Part shown: positions 35,029 to 44,006 of the stretch, in pieces
Layout: each line of letters opens with the position of its first letter
Numbering within the stretch: the stretch's first letter is position 1
Assembly (NCBI GenBank): GCA_023386365.1
Contig: JAEWJX010000069.1
Location: 3,582 to 67,581 of the forward strand
DNA from: Actinomycetes bacterium
GTDB taxonomy: Bacteria > Actinomycetota > Actinomycetes > Actinomycetales > Microbacteriaceae
Length of the DNA stretch: 64,000 bases
Direction of reading: 5' to 3'
The notes under the pieces: model-generated
What the model was told of the DNA's origin: nothing
Database searches by the model: none
The model's input: only the letters and a program-made list of their open reading frames with translations
Translations under genes and position numbers: made by a program

Positions 35029-36054
35029 TCATTCGCCCTGCGGCACGTCGGTGTCGGTCGTGAGATGCGGGGCGATGTCCCGCGGGTCCAGCGTACCCGC
35101 CAGCACCTCGGCCACCTGGCTGACGATCGGCATCTCGACGCCGCGTTCCGCCGCCAGTTCGAGGATCGGCGCCACCGACGAGATGCCCTCGGCGGTCTGG
35201 TTCATCTGCGCGATGACCTCGTGGTAGTCGTAGCCCTGCCCGAGCAGGCGTCCGGCGGTGTTGTTCCGCGACAGCGGCGACTCGCAGGTGGCGATGAGGT
35301 CGCCGAGGCCGGCGAGGCCGCTGAGCGTCTCGGGGCGCGCACCGAAGGCGACCGCGAAGTCGGTCATCTCGACCAGCCCACGCGTGATGATCGACGCCTT
35401 CGTGTTCTCGCCATAGCCGACGCCGTCGACGATGCCGATCGCCACCGCGATGAGGTTCTTCAGCACGCCGCCGAACTCGGTGCCCACCACGTCGGTGTTC
35501 ACGAACGAGCGGAAGTACGGGTTGCGGGCCGCCAAGGCGACCGCGGATGCCGTGTCGAGAGTCGCGGACGACACGACGGCCGCCGTGGGCTGCTCCTTCG
35601 CGATCTCGAGCGCCAGGTTGGGGCCCGACACCACGGCGATGCGCTCCGGGCCCACCTCGAGCTCCTGCGCGATCACCTCGCTCATGCGGTAGCGGGTGCC
35701 CTTCTCGACGCCCTTCATGAGCGACACGACGGGCACGCCGTCGGGGATCAGTTCCCGCACGATCCGCAGGTTTTCGCGCAGCGACTGGCTGGGGACCGAC
35801 AGGTACACCTGCTCGGCGCCCTCCAGCACCTCCGGCAGGCGGCTCGACGACGACAGGCCGGTCGGCAGGTTGATGCCCGGCAGGTAGTCGGAGTTGCGGT
35901 GCGACTGGGTGATCTCGCGGGCGATCTCGGGGCGCCTCGCCCAGAGCGCCACCCGCGCCCCGCCGTCGGCGAGGATCTTGGCGAAGGTGGTGCCCCACGA
36001 TCCGGCACCGAGCACGGCAATGCGGCGCGGCTCAGCGCCTTCGTCGGAAGTCAC
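35029..36054 (-). CDS. gpsA: Glycerol-3-phosphate dehydrogenase [NAD(P)+]
   Basis: A 341-residue enzyme supplying sn-glycerol-3-phosphate for phospholipids. Rossmann motif VLGAGSWGTTFAKIL, the SLMKGVEKGTRYRMSEV segment, catalytic-lysine region GGVLKNLIAVAIGI and SRNNTAGRLLGQG are intact. A GTG six codons upstream (36072) is in frame, but GGGGAG sits 9-10 nt before the GTG chosen here, so this start is preferred. It precedes ddl. Confidence 0.94.
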   Translation of the reverse strand: MTSDEGAEPRRIAVLGAGSWGTTFAKILADGGARVALWARRPEIAREITQSHRNSDYLPGINLPTGLSSSSRLPEVLEGAEQVYLSVPSQSLRENLRIVRELIPDGVPVVSLMKGVEKGTRYRMSEVIAQELEVGPERIAVVSGPNLALEIAKEQPTAAVVSSATLDTASAVALAARNPYFRSFVNTDVVGTEFGGVLKNLIAVAIGIVDGVGYGENTKASIITRGLVEMTDFAVAFGARPETLSGLAGLGDLIATCESPLSRNNTAGRLLGQGYDYHEVIAQMNQTAEGISSVAPILELAAERGVEMPIVSQVAEVLAGTLDPRDIAPHLTTDTDVPQGE

Positions 36055-36110
36055 CCGGCTATTCTCCCCCACCGGTGCCCCGTTGCGGCTCAGGCCGCTA
36101 CCGTGGAGCC

Positions 36111-36941
36111 GTGAGCAGCGACCCGCCCGCAGCGAACGCGCCCCGCCACGGCGTCCTCGGTGAGTTCGTCGCGGGTTTCGTGGTGCTGGGGCGGGGCTTC
36201 GCCACCTGGCGTCGGCACCCGCGCCTGATGCTGCTGGGTTTCATCCCCGCGCTCATCGTCGGTTCGGTGATCGCCGTGGTGCTCACCCTCATCGTCGTCA
36301 ACATCTACGGGATCGGCCACGGGCTGGTGCGCCCGTTCAGCCACCACCTCGACCCGGTGTGGAGTGAGATCGCCGCCTACGGCGCGGGGGCGGCGGTCAT
36401 CGCGATCGTCGCGGTGCTGGCGGTGTTCGCCTTCACCGCCCTGTCGCTGCTGCTCGGCGAGCCGGTGTACACCCGGATCTGGCGGGCGGTGGAGCAGGAC
36501 CTCGGCGGCCATCCCCCCACCCACGAGGCCGGGTTCTGGCGCACGGTGGGCGACTCGGGTCGCATCGTGCTGCAGACGGTACTCGCGGCCGTCGTGGTCG
36601 CGTTCGTCGCACTCATCCCGCTCATCGGACCGCCGATCGCGGCGGTCGGCGGCGCGCTGGTGACCGGGCGCCTGGTCGGGCTGGAGCTGACTGCGCGGCC
36701 GCTCGAGGCGCGCGGACTCACCCGCACGCAGCGCGCACGCGTGCTTCGCACCCGCAACCCGCGCCTGATCGGCTTCGGAGTGGCGGTGCACCTCTGCTAC
36801 GCGGTGCCGATGGGGGCGATCCTGGTGATGCCGGCCGCGGTCGCGGGGGCGACGATCCTCGCGCGCCTGGCCACCGAATCCGACGGGTTCTCGCCCCCGC
36901 AGGAGTCCGCTCAGGACTCGAAGCGCCCCGTCTCCGACTGA
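36111..36941 (+). CDS. EI24/CysZ-like membrane protein
   Basis: A 276-residue membrane protein with about five hydrophobic segments and the EI24 pattern (FVVLGRGFATWRRHPRLMLLGFIPALI; LSLLLGEPVYTRIWRAVEQ). In E. coli the family member CysZ is a sulfate channel; actinobacterial members are uncharacterised. The GTG follows a TACCGT box by 6 nt. It is inserted against the direction of the murA-plsC-gpsA-ddl block and its last 31 bp overlap plsC. Confidence 0.85.
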   Translation: MSSDPPAANAPRHGVLGEFVAGFVVLGRGFATWRRHPRLMLLGFIPALIVGSVIAVVLTLIVVNIYGIGHGLVRPFSHHLDPVWSEIAAYGAGAAVIAIVAVLAVFAFTALSLLLGEPVYTRIWRAVEQDLGGHPPTHEAGFWRTVGDSGRIVLQTVLAAVVVAFVALIPLIGPPIAAVGGALVTGRLVGLELTARPLEARGLTRTQRARVLRTRNPRLIGFGVAVHLCYAVPMGAILVMPAAVAGATILARLATESDGFSPPQESAQDSKRPVSD

Positions 36942-37672
36942 CCCCGCTTCACCGGGTCCCAGCGCTCCAGCGGAGCCGTCTCGCCGCGGATGCCTTCCAG
37001 CAGCTTCGTGATCTCGACCATGAGCGCCTCGGTCGCCTCGGCGAGCACGGTCTGATCAATCGGCTTGCCGCGCCAACGGTCGAGGTCGACGGGTTCGCCG
37101 ATCACCACCTGCACGTCCTTGCGCGGGAAGAGGCTCAACTTCTTCGAGTAGCGCGGAAGGATCTGCTGAACCCCCCAGTGGGCCATCGGGATGAGGGGCA
37201 CGTCGTGCTCGAGCGCGGTACGCACCGCCCCCGACTTGCCGCGCATGGGCCACAGGTCGGGCTCGCGGGTGAGCGTGCCCTCCGGATAGATGACCACGGC
37301 GAGTCCGTCCTCGACCAGGTTCGCGGCCGCGGCGAGCGGCTGACGGTTGTGGCCGGCGCCCTGGCGCTCCACCGGGATCTGCCCGGTGCCCCGCAGGATC
37401 GCACCGACCACCGGGATCTTGAAGACGCTCGCCTTGGCGAGGAACCGCGGCACGCGACCCAACTTCCACAGCACGTACGCCGTCGTCAGCGGGTCGAAGT
37501 TCGTGTAGTGGTTGGGCGCGAACACGAACGCACCCGAGGCGGGCACGCGTTCCGGGTGACGGATGTGGTACCGCCCCAGCAGCAGCAGGAACGGGATCAC
37601 GAACCCGGCGAGCACCCGCCACCCGAAGGTCTTCTCCCGCTTCGGTCGCGGGTTCGCAGCCGGTTCGGCCAT
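36911..37672 (-). CDS. plsC: 1-acyl-sn-glycerol-3-phosphate acyltransferase
   Basis: A 253-residue acyltransferase of phosphatidic-acid synthesis: N-terminal membrane segment, the HX4D motif in NHYTNFD, FLAKASVFKIPVVG and YPEGTLTRE (motif III). The ATG shares one base with the murA stop (TGATG); a GTG one codon upstream (37675) is an equally possible start. The C-terminal 10 codons overlap the convergent EI24 gene. Confidence 0.92.
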   Translation of the reverse strand: MAEPAANPRPKREKTFGWRVLAGFVIPFLLLLGRYHIRHPERVPASGAFVFAPNHYTNFDPLTTAYVLWKLGRVPRFLAKASVFKIPVVGAILRGTGQIPVERQGAGHNRQPLAAAANLVEDGLAVVIYPEGTLTREPDLWPMRGKSGAVRTALEHDVPLIPMAHWGVQQILPRYSKKLSLFPRKDVQVVIGEPVDLDRWRGKPIDQTVLAEATEALMVEITKLLEGIRGETAPLERWDPVKRGQSETGRFES

Positions 37673-39048
37673 CACCCGAGGGTGAACTCGGCGCCGAGCT
37701 GGCTGAGCTTCTCGACGATGCGCTCGTAGCCGCGGGTGAGGATGCCGACGTTCGATACCGTCGAACGCCCCTCGGCCGAGAGGGCGGCGATGAGGTAGCT
37801 GAACCCGCCGCGCAGATCGGGCACCTCGACGTCGGCACCGTGCAGCTGCGACGGGCCGGTGATCACGGCAACCTGCTCGAGCGGACGACGCGGCACCCGC
37901 CAGTCGGGCGAGTCGTACCCCTGCGGGTGCACGACGATGTCGGCGCCCATCTCGACGAGCGCCTTCGTGAACCCGAAACGGTTCTCGTACACGGTCTCGC
38001 GCACCACGGACGTGCCGTCGGCCTGGGTGAGGGCGACGATCAGTGGCTGCTGCCAGTCGGTCATGAAGCCGGGGTGCACATCCGTCTCGACGACGACGGG
38101 CTTCAGCGCGCCGGCACGGAAGAAGCGGATGCCGTCTTCCTGCACGTCGAACCCGCCGCCCGCCTTGCGGAAGATGTTGAGGAACGTCATCAGCTCCTGC
38201 TGCTTCGCACCCCCGACGAAGATGTCGCCGTCGGTGGCGAGCGCAGCGGACGCCCAGCTGGCGGCCTCGTTGCGGTCGAAGATCGCCTTGTGGGTGTAGC
38301 CGTCGAGGCGGTCGACACCCTCGATGAAGATGGTGCGGTTCGGCTCCACCGAGATGATCGCGCCCATCTTCTGCAGGATCGCGATGAGGTCCATGATCTC
38401 GGGCTCGATGGCCGCGTTCTTCAGCTCGGTGACCCCCGCCGCGCGCACCGCGGTCAGCAGCACCTGCTCGGTGGCCCCGACGCTCGGGTAGGGGAGGTCG
38501 ATGTAGGCGCCCTTGAGCCCCTCGGGGGCGGTGATGCGGATGCCCTCGTAGCTCTTGTCGACGACCGCGCCGAACGCGCGCAACGCATCCATGTGGAAGT
38601 CGATGGGGCGGTCACCGATGCGGCAGCCGCCGAGGTCGGGGATGAGCGCCTCGCCGAGACGGTGCAGCAGGGGCCCGCAGAACAGGATCGGGATGCGGCT
38701 GGAGCCGGCGAGCGCGTCGATCTGCGCGAAGTGCGCCTTCTCGACGTTCGCCGGGTCGAGCAGCAGTTCACCCTCGGCCGGGTGCGAGACAGCGACGCCG
38801 TACGCGCCGAGCATGCGCTCGACGACGTGCACGTCACTGATCTCGGGCACGTTCTGCAGCAGGCTGGGGGTGTCGCCGAGAAGCGCCGCCACCATGGCCT
38901 TCGTGGCGAGGTTCTTGGCCCCGCGCACCTCGATGCGTCCGCGCAGCGGTTTGCCGCCGTCGACGACGATGCGTTCCGTGGTGAGGCCCACGCGCTCTCC
39001 CGCCTTCTGGGCGTCGCGCGCGAGGTTCATCGCGACAGAATCAACCAT
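37672..39048 (-). CDS. murA: UDP-N-acetylglucosamine 1-carboxyvinyltransferase
   Basis: A 458-residue EPSP-synthase-fold enzyme for the first committed step of peptidoglycan synthesis. GAKN near residue 38 is the substrate-binding start; the catalytic-loop Cys is present in DLGGCRIGDRP, the residue targeted by fosfomycin and replaced by Asp in mycobacteria. The frame has a second ATG seven codons in. It lies between leuD and plsC, with a 1-nt overlap to plsC. Confidence 0.95.
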   Translation of the reverse strand: MVDSVAMNLARDAQKAGERVGLTTERIVVDGGKPLRGRIEVRGAKNLATKAMVAALLGDTPSLLQNVPEISDVHVVERMLGAYGVAVSHPAEGELLLDPANVEKAHFAQIDALAGSSRIPILFCGPLLHRLGEALIPDLGGCRIGDRPIDFHMDALRAFGAVVDKSYEGIRITAPEGLKGAYIDLPYPSVGATEQVLLTAVRAAGVTELKNAAIEPEIMDLIAILQKMGAIISVEPNRTIFIEGVDRLDGYTHKAIFDRNEAASWASAALATDGDIFVGGAKQQELMTFLNIFRKAGGGFDVQEDGIRFFRAGALKPVVVETDVHPGFMTDWQQPLIVALTQADGTSVVRETVYENRFGFTKALVEMGADIVVHPQGYDSPDWRVPRRPLEQVAVITGPSQLHGADVEVPDLRGGFSYLIAALSAEGRSTVSNVGILTRGYERIVEKLSQLGAEFTLG

Positions 39049-39084
39049 TTGATACCTATTTGCCTTGCCTGGTGCCCGGTGGGG

Positions 39085-39681
39085 CTAGCGGACGGGGAGG
39101 GTTCGAGGTCGCCAGCTCTCGCGGGAGCCCTCGAACTCGGTAATCCGCGCTTCGTCGCGCAACGTGAGGCCGATGTCGTCGAGCCCCTCCAACAGTCTCC
39201 ATCGAGTGTAATCGTCGATGTCGAAACCGAAGCTGAGGTCGCCGACCGTCACCGTCTTCTCAACGAGATCGACGGTGGCGTTCATTCCCGGCTGCGCCTC
39301 GAGGCGTTCCCAGAGCTGCTGGACCTGCTCCTCGGGGATGGTGCCGGTGAGCAGCCCCTGCTTGCCCGAGTTGCCCCGGAAGATGTCGGCGAAGCGGGGC
39401 GAGATCACGGCGCGGAATCCGAAGTCGCGCAGCGCCCACACCGCGTGCTCGCGGCTGGAACCGGTGCCGAAGTCGGGACCGGTGATGAGCACCTTGGCAC
39501 CCTGGTAGGCGGGCTGGTTGAGGATGAAGTCGGGGTCCTGGCGCCACTGGTAGAACAGCGCGTCGTCGAACCCGGTCTTCGTCACGCGCTTCAGGAACTG
39601 CGCGGGGATGATCTGGTCGGTGTCGACGTTGGAGCGGCGGAACGGAACCGCGACGCCCTCGATGGTCGTGATCTTGTCCAT
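39085..39681 (-). CDS. leuD: 3-isopropylmalate dehydratase small subunit
   Basis: A 198-residue LeuD with DTDQIIPAQFLKR, the swivel-domain GPDFGTGSSREHAVWAL and RGNSGKQGLL. With LeuC it isomerises 2-isopropylmalate to 3-isopropylmalate in leucine synthesis. Its ATG overlaps the leuC stop by one base (TGATG), so translation is coupled. Confidence 0.96.
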   Translation of the reverse strand: MDKITTIEGVAVPFRRSNVDTDQIIPAQFLKRVTKTGFDDALFYQWRQDPDFILNQPAYQGAKVLITGPDFGTGSSREHAVWALRDFGFRAVISPRFADIFRGNSGKQGLLTGTIPEEQVQQLWERLEAQPGMNATVDLVEKTVTVGDLSFGFDIDDYTRWRLLEGLDDIGLTLRDEARITEFEGSRESWRPRTLPVR

Positions 39682-41132
39682 CAGGCCGACACCTCCGACT
39701 CGGTCTGCAGATCCCACGGGGACGAGAGGGTGCCGCGGATGGCGGTCGCCGCGGCGACCAGCGGCGACACCAGGTGGGTGCGTCCGCCCTTGCCCTGGCG
39801 GCCCTCGAAGTTGCGGTTCGAGGTGGACGCGCAGCGCTCACCGGGCGCCAACTGGTCGGGGTTCATGCCGAGGCACATGGAGCATCCGGCGAACCGCCAC
39901 TCGGCTCCGAACTCCTCGAACACCTTGTCGAGCCCCTCGGCTTCCGCCTCGATGCGCACGCGGGCCGACCCCGGCACCACCATGACGCGCACGTGGTCGG
40001 CTTTCTTCTGGCCCTGCACGATGGATGCGAACGCGCGCAGGTCTTCGATGCGCGAGTTGGTGCACGACCCCATGAACACCGCGTCCACGCGGATATCTTT
40101 CATCGGGGTGCCGGCTTCGAGGTCCATGTACTCGAGCGCGCGTTCGGCGGCGGCGCGGTCGTTGGGGTCGCTGTAGTGGTCGGGTGTCGGCACGACATCC
40201 GACAGCGAGACACCCTGCCCGGGGTTGGTGCCCCAGGTGACGAACGGTTCGAGGGTGTCGGCGTCGAGGAAGACCTCGGCGTCGAACGCGGCGCCCTCGT
40301 CGGTCGACAGGGTCTCCCAGTAGGCGACGGCGTCGTCCCAGTCGGTGCCCGCGGGGGCGTGCGGACGGCCCTGCACGTAGTCGTAGGTGATCTGGTCGGG
40401 CGCCACCATGCCGGCACGCGCGCCCGCCTCGATCGACATGTTGCAGATCGTCATTCGACCCTCCATGGAGAGGGAGCGGATGGCGCTGCCGCGGTACTCG
40501 AGCACGTAGCCCTGCCCGCCTCCGGTGCCGATCTTCGCGATCACGGCGAGGATGATGTCTTTCGCGGTGACGCCGGGGCGCAGCGTGCCCTCGACGTTGA
40601 TCGCCATCGTCTTGAACGGCTTGAGGGGCAGCGTCTGGGTGGCCATGACGTGCTCGACCTCGCTGGTGCCGATACCGAACGCCATCGCGCCGAACGCCCC
40701 GTGGGTGGAGGTGTGCGAGTCGCCGCACACCACCGTGATGCCCGGCATGGTGAGCCCCAGCTGCGGCCCTACGACGTGCACGATGCCCTGCTCGACGTCG
40801 CCCAGCGAGTGCAGCCGGATGCCGAACTCTTCTGCGTTGCGGCGGAGCGTCTCGATCTGGGTGCGGCTGGTGAGGTCGGCGATGGGTCGGTCGATCGCCA
40901 GCGTCGGGGTGTTGTGGTCTTCGGTGGCGATCGTCAGGTCGGGGCGCCGCACCGGACGGCCGGCCTGGCGCAGGCCGTCGAACGCCTGCGGGCTGGTGAC
41001 CTCGTGCACGAGGTGCAGATCGATGTAGATCAGGTCGGGTTCGCCGTTCTCGCCCTTGGCGACGACGTGCGCATCCCACACCTTTTCAGCCAGGGTGCGA
41101 GGGCGCGGGGTCTCGGTGGAGACAATGCTCAT
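39681..41132 (-). CDS. leuC: 3-isopropylmalate dehydratase large subunit
   Basis: A 483-residue aconitase-type subunit. The [4Fe-4S] ligands are in VFMGSCTNSR and AGCSMCLGMNPD; VVCGDSHTSTHGAFGA and IDLHLVHEVTSPQAFDGLR are typical of LeuC. The ATG has AGAAGGAATC upstream. A leucine-rich leader peptide with a competing-hairpin region lies in the 145-bp upstream gap, so expression is likely attenuated by leucine supply. Confidence 0.96.
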   Translation of the reverse strand: MSIVSTETPRPRTLAEKVWDAHVVAKGENGEPDLIYIDLHLVHEVTSPQAFDGLRQAGRPVRRPDLTIATEDHNTPTLAIDRPIADLTSRTQIETLRRNAEEFGIRLHSLGDVEQGIVHVVGPQLGLTMPGITVVCGDSHTSTHGAFGAMAFGIGTSEVEHVMATQTLPLKPFKTMAINVEGTLRPGVTAKDIILAVIAKIGTGGGQGYVLEYRGSAIRSLSMEGRMTICNMSIEAGARAGMVAPDQITYDYVQGRPHAPAGTDWDDAVAYWETLSTDEGAAFDAEVFLDADTLEPFVTWGTNPGQGVSLSDVVPTPDHYSDPNDRAAAERALEYMDLEAGTPMKDIRVDAVFMGSCTNSRIEDLRAFASIVQGQKKADHVRVMVVPGSARVRIEAEAEGLDKVFEEFGAEWRFAGCSMCLGMNPDQLAPGERCASTSNRNFEGRQGKGGRTHLVSPLVAAATAIRGTLSSPWDLQTESEVSA

Positions 41133-41167
41133 GAGTGTGTCGATTCCTTCTCAAGATGGAGATCGGC

Positions 41168-41219
41168 CCGCGACGGACTCCGCGACGAGGGAGGCCGGGG
41201 TGACTAGGCCTCGTCGCGG
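41168..41219 (-). promoter_or_regulatory. Leucine attenuator hairpins before leuC
   Basis: On the minus strand, CCGCGACGAG (41219-41210) lies at the end of the leader-peptide frame and pairs perfectly with CTCGTCGCGG (41189-41180). A second CGTCGCGG copy (41175-41168) directly follows and competes for the same arm. Two exclusive structures are therefore possible, as expected for ribosome-mediated attenuation. Confidence 0.6.
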
Positions 41220-41248
41220 CGACGAAGGAGAAGGCGCCGGCGGAGCAT
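41204..41248 (-). CDS. Leucine leader peptide (14 residues)
   Basis: MLRRRLLLRRRDEA followed by TAG: four Leu in 14 codons, three of them consecutive. TATCCT (41260-41255) ends 6 nt before the ATG, so transcription probably begins at the A of the start codon, a pattern known for actinobacterial leaders. The stop falls just inside the attenuator stem. A stalled ribosome at the Leu run would cover the 5' arm and favour leuC transcription. Confidence 0.65.
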   Translation of the reverse strand: MLRRRLLLRRRDEA

Positions 41249-41277
41249 CCTGCGAGGATATCACCGCGCGCCAGGCG

Positions 41278-41868
41278 TTACCTGCGCGCCACCGCCAGCA
41301 CGTAGTCGCCCAGTTCGACGCTCGAGCCGTCGAGCACCTGCACGCGTCGTCCGGGCACCGCCTCGGTGACGTCGTCGCCGCGCACCACCCACACGCCGTT
41401 GGTGGAGTTGAGGTCGTGCACCCACAGTCCCTGCTCGTCCACCTCGAACGCGGCGTGCGTCTTCGACACGGACTGGGTGGAGTCGTCGACGGCGTGCAAC
41501 GCGGCGCCGGGGTATGCGTCGAACGGGGCGGGGTTGCGGCCGACGAGCAGCGTCGAGGCGACGACGGCTTCGCCGCCTTCGGGCAGCAGGAGCCGCCAGG
41601 ATGCCGGGGCCGGTGCGGGGGCTGCGACGGCCGGTTCGGCGGGAACGACCGGGACCTCCGCCGTGAGCGGGGCGGCGTCGGCCGCATCGAACGGCTCGCG
41701 CCGCGTCTCGTACGACACCGGTTCGGCGACGGGCGCCCCGGGCACGGTCGGCACGAACACGATCTCGTCGCGCTGCGGGCGCTCGGTCTTCGGGGGGAGC
41801 TTGAGCGTTCCCGAGTCGAAGATGCCCGGCGGCAGGGTGATGAAGCCGTCGTCGTCGGTGTCAGCCAT
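41278..41868 (-). CDS. FHA-domain protein
   Basis: A 196-residue protein. The first 90 residues are an acidic, Pro/Ala-rich, probably disordered region; the C-terminal half is a forkhead-associated domain (LLVGRNPAPF, DSTQSVSKTHAAFEVDEQGLWVHDLNSTNG) that binds phosphothreonine. TACGCT (41881-41876) ends 7 nt before the ATG, so it has its own leaderless promoter although it closes the secretion locus. Probable partner: the locus Ser/Thr kinase. Confidence 0.88.
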   Translation of the reverse strand: MADTDDDGFITLPPGIFDSGTLKLPPKTERPQRDEIVFVPTVPGAPVAEPVSYETRREPFDAADAAPLTAEVPVVPAEPAVAAPAPAPASWRLLLPEGGEAVVASTLLVGRNPAPFDAYPGAALHAVDDSTQSVSKTHAAFEVDEQGLWVHDLNSTNGVWVVRGDDVTEAVPGRRVQVLDGSSVELGDYVLAVARR

Positions 41869-41896
41869 CCCACCGAGCGTAACCGAGTGGGGCGGG

Positions 41897-42763
41897 TCAG
41901 CCCAGTGAGAACGGCTCCGGGATGGTGCGGGAGAAGTCGGCCCGCAGGAAGCTTCGATCCATACGCAGCAGGCCCGTCACGCTCTCCGGCAGCACAGCGG
42001 GCCAGGCGCCGGGAAGATTCCAGATCATCGCCCAACCACCCAGCGCAGGTGTCGGCTGATCTGTCGTCGACACCCAGGCGCCGAGGTCACGCACGGCCTG
42101 CAGGTAGCGCCGCTCGGCCCCCGACTTCGCCGGCCATAGCGCCACGAGCAGGGTGACGGCCACCGTGACGATCACCCCGACGGTCAGCCAGGCGAGGCCC
42201 GCGGTGTCGGACGAGGAGAGGAAGGCGCCCACGAGGCAGGCGATGCCGCTGAGCACCGACACGGCCGCGAGCAACGGACGCAGCGCCCACGCCCGCGGCT
42301 TCTCCGTGCCGAAGCCGGCCCGCTGGGTCGTCACGGCGGCGTCGATCGCGGCCTGCACGCGGGTGCGCCATCCGATGTCTTCACGCTCCACCACCACCGT
42401 GTGCTGGGTGCCGAGCATCGCGCCGATCACGATGAGATCGACGGGGTCGGCCGAGTTCACCGCAGGCCCCGCCGTGAAGCGCCACACCGGCCCGGCCGAC
42501 GCGGTGGGCGGCGCGGCCACCAGCGACGGACCCGACTTCTCGGTGAGCAGGATGCCGTGCAGCTGCCAGTGCGCGAGCAGCGGCACCAGCTCGGAGAACG
42601 CGCCGCGTTCGGAACGGGACGCGAGCGCGAGCGACCCCGCGGGAGGCACCGGCGACGCCGTCGCGGGGGCGAGACGCGCGCCCCACAGGCGCACGCGCGC
42701 CACCACGGACACGACGAGCGCGAGAAGCAGCAGCAGCACTCCCCCGGATGCCAGCAGGGTCAC
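41897..42763 (-). CDS. Membrane protein of the secretion locus, unknown
   Basis: A 288-residue protein with one N-terminal membrane helix (about 2-22), a long soluble stretch and two further helices near residues 165-215, ending in a soluble C-terminal region. No family is recognised. GTGA overlap with the 208-residue gene shows it is translated as part of the WXG100 operon. By position it may be a membrane component or an accessory factor of the export system. Confidence 0.7.
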   Translation of the reverse strand: MTLLASGGVLLLLLALVVSVVARVRLWGARLAPATASPVPPAGSLALASRSERGAFSELVPLLAHWQLHGILLTEKSGPSLVAAPPTASAGPVWRFTAGPAVNSADPVDLIVIGAMLGTQHTVVVEREDIGWRTRVQAAIDAAVTTQRAGFGTEKPRAWALRPLLAAVSVLSGIACLVGAFLSSSDTAGLAWLTVGVIVTVAVTLLVALWPAKSGAERRYLQAVRDLGAWVSTTDQPTPALGGWAMIWNLPGAWPAVLPESVTGLLRMDRSFLRADFSRTIPEPFSLG

Positions 42764-43386
42764 GCGGTCGCCGTCTCCTCGACGGGAGCGGGCCAACGGA
42801 GGGTGCCGACGACGGCGTCGAAGAGCTCCAGCATCTCCTCCTTGTACTCCGCGAGCGCGGTCGAGAAGGTGATCAGCGCCACCCGGTTGGGTTCGGATGC
42901 GGCGATCCAGTAGTCGGCCTCGATAAGGTCGAAGGTGCGCTCCACACCGTCGGAGGCCACCTGCGTGCTGCGGCGCCAGGCGTGACGCACCGCGTGCACG
43001 CGCCCCGACGGGTCGTCGGAGGATTCGGTGGTGCCGCCCTCGGGCGGCGTTCCGACGGCGAAGTCGAGGCCGCGGGCCAGGTCGGAGAAGCCGACGGCGG
43101 CCAGGTCGAGCGTGTCGGGGTCGGCCGGGAAGACGGCCGCCCACGCGGGGAGCGGGATGCCGGGCACCAGCTCGAGACCGATGTAGAGCTCCTCGGCGCC
43201 GCCCTCGCGGGCAGCCTCGACGACGGTCGTGAACCGCGACCGCAGCTCCGCGCGCAGGGTGGCGAGCTCCTCCTTGCGTCCCGTCACCTGCTCGGTGAGC
43301 TTGCGCACCGAACGGAGGGCTTCGGCTTCCGACTCGAGCGGGATGCGAGCCCAGCTGCCGGGCAACGCGAAACGGATGCGGCTCAT
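42760..43386 (-). CDS. Unknown protein of the secretion locus (208 aa)
   Basis: A soluble, acidic 208-residue protein without signal peptide or membrane helix. A helical stretch at about residues 20-60 (TEQVTGRKEELATLRAELRS) is followed by mixed alpha/beta sequence. No family is recognised. ATGA and GTGA overlaps bind it to the genes on both sides. Its even size with the neighbouring 207-residue protein and shared acidic nature suggest two related cytosolic chaperone-like factors, but they do not align obviously. Confidence 0.7.
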   Translation of the reverse strand: MSRIRFALPGSWARIPLESEAEALRSVRKLTEQVTGRKEELATLRAELRSRFTTVVEAAREGGAEELYIGLELVPGIPLPAWAAVFPADPDTLDLAAVGFSDLARGLDFAVGTPPEGGTTESSDDPSGRVHAVRHAWRRSTQVASDGVERTFDLIEADYWIAASEPNRVALITFSTALAEYKEEMLELFDAVVGTLRWPAPVEETATA

Positions 43387-44006
43387 GCTCCTCCTCCGAC
43401 GCTCTCACGATAGCCGGGCACACCGAGCTCCTCCCCGGAGGCGAGACGCAGCACGTAGTCGGGCAGGTCGTCGAAGAGCGACAGCTCGATCGTGGAGACC
43501 GTGATCTCGAGCAGAGCGGGCGTGCCGGTGGGGAACACCGCGACCACGCACCGTTCCCGCGCCGGGTTCTGCACGCCGGGGGTGCGGGTGTAGGCGATGT
43601 CGTGCACCACGATCGCGCGGCCGATCGGCACGGTCGCCTCCTCGACGGAGGGATTCACGAGCTCGACGGTGTCGGTGGATGCGAGCTCGCGCGCCGATTC
43701 GAGGTAGCGGTCGTAGGCGCCGGCGTCGACCTCGCTGAGGCGCCAGCTGAGCAGCGCATCCGCCCGTGCCGTCGTGGCGTCCCGTACGAGCGCGAAGCTC
43801 TGACGCTGCCCCGGGGCCAGAGAGGCCGCCCAGGCGGCATGCACCGCGAGGCTCGCACGCAGTCCCCGCTCCTCGGCGGGCGGCAGCTCGGGTGCGTTGT
43901 GCGCCAGCACGACGTCGAGCACCTGCTCGATCGGGTCGGTGCCATCCCCCAGCGGCCACCACGCGCGGTCGATGGAGAGGGTGAAGTCGGACTGCTCCTC
44001 GGTCAC
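43383..44006 (-). CDS. Unknown protein of the secretion locus (207 aa)
   Basis: A soluble 207-residue protein, no signal or membrane segment. Segments such as ARADALLSWRLSEVDAGAYDRYLES and the Val/Ile-rich strands near residue 140-170 give no known family. It overlaps by 4 nt both the 437-residue gene upstream and the 208-residue gene downstream. As the gene directly after a putative T7 substrate it is the position where a chaperone or immunity protein would be expected (inference). Confidence 0.7.
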   Translation of the reverse strand: MTEEQSDFTLSIDRAWWPLGDGTDPIEQVLDVVLAHNAPELPPAEERGLRASLAVHAAWAASLAPGQRQSFALVRDATTARADALLSWRLSEVDAGAYDRYLESARELASTDTVELVNPSVEEATVPIGRAIVVHDIAYTRTPGVQNPARERCVVAVFPTGTPALLEITVSTIELSLFDDLPDYVLRLASGEELGVPGYRESVGGGA

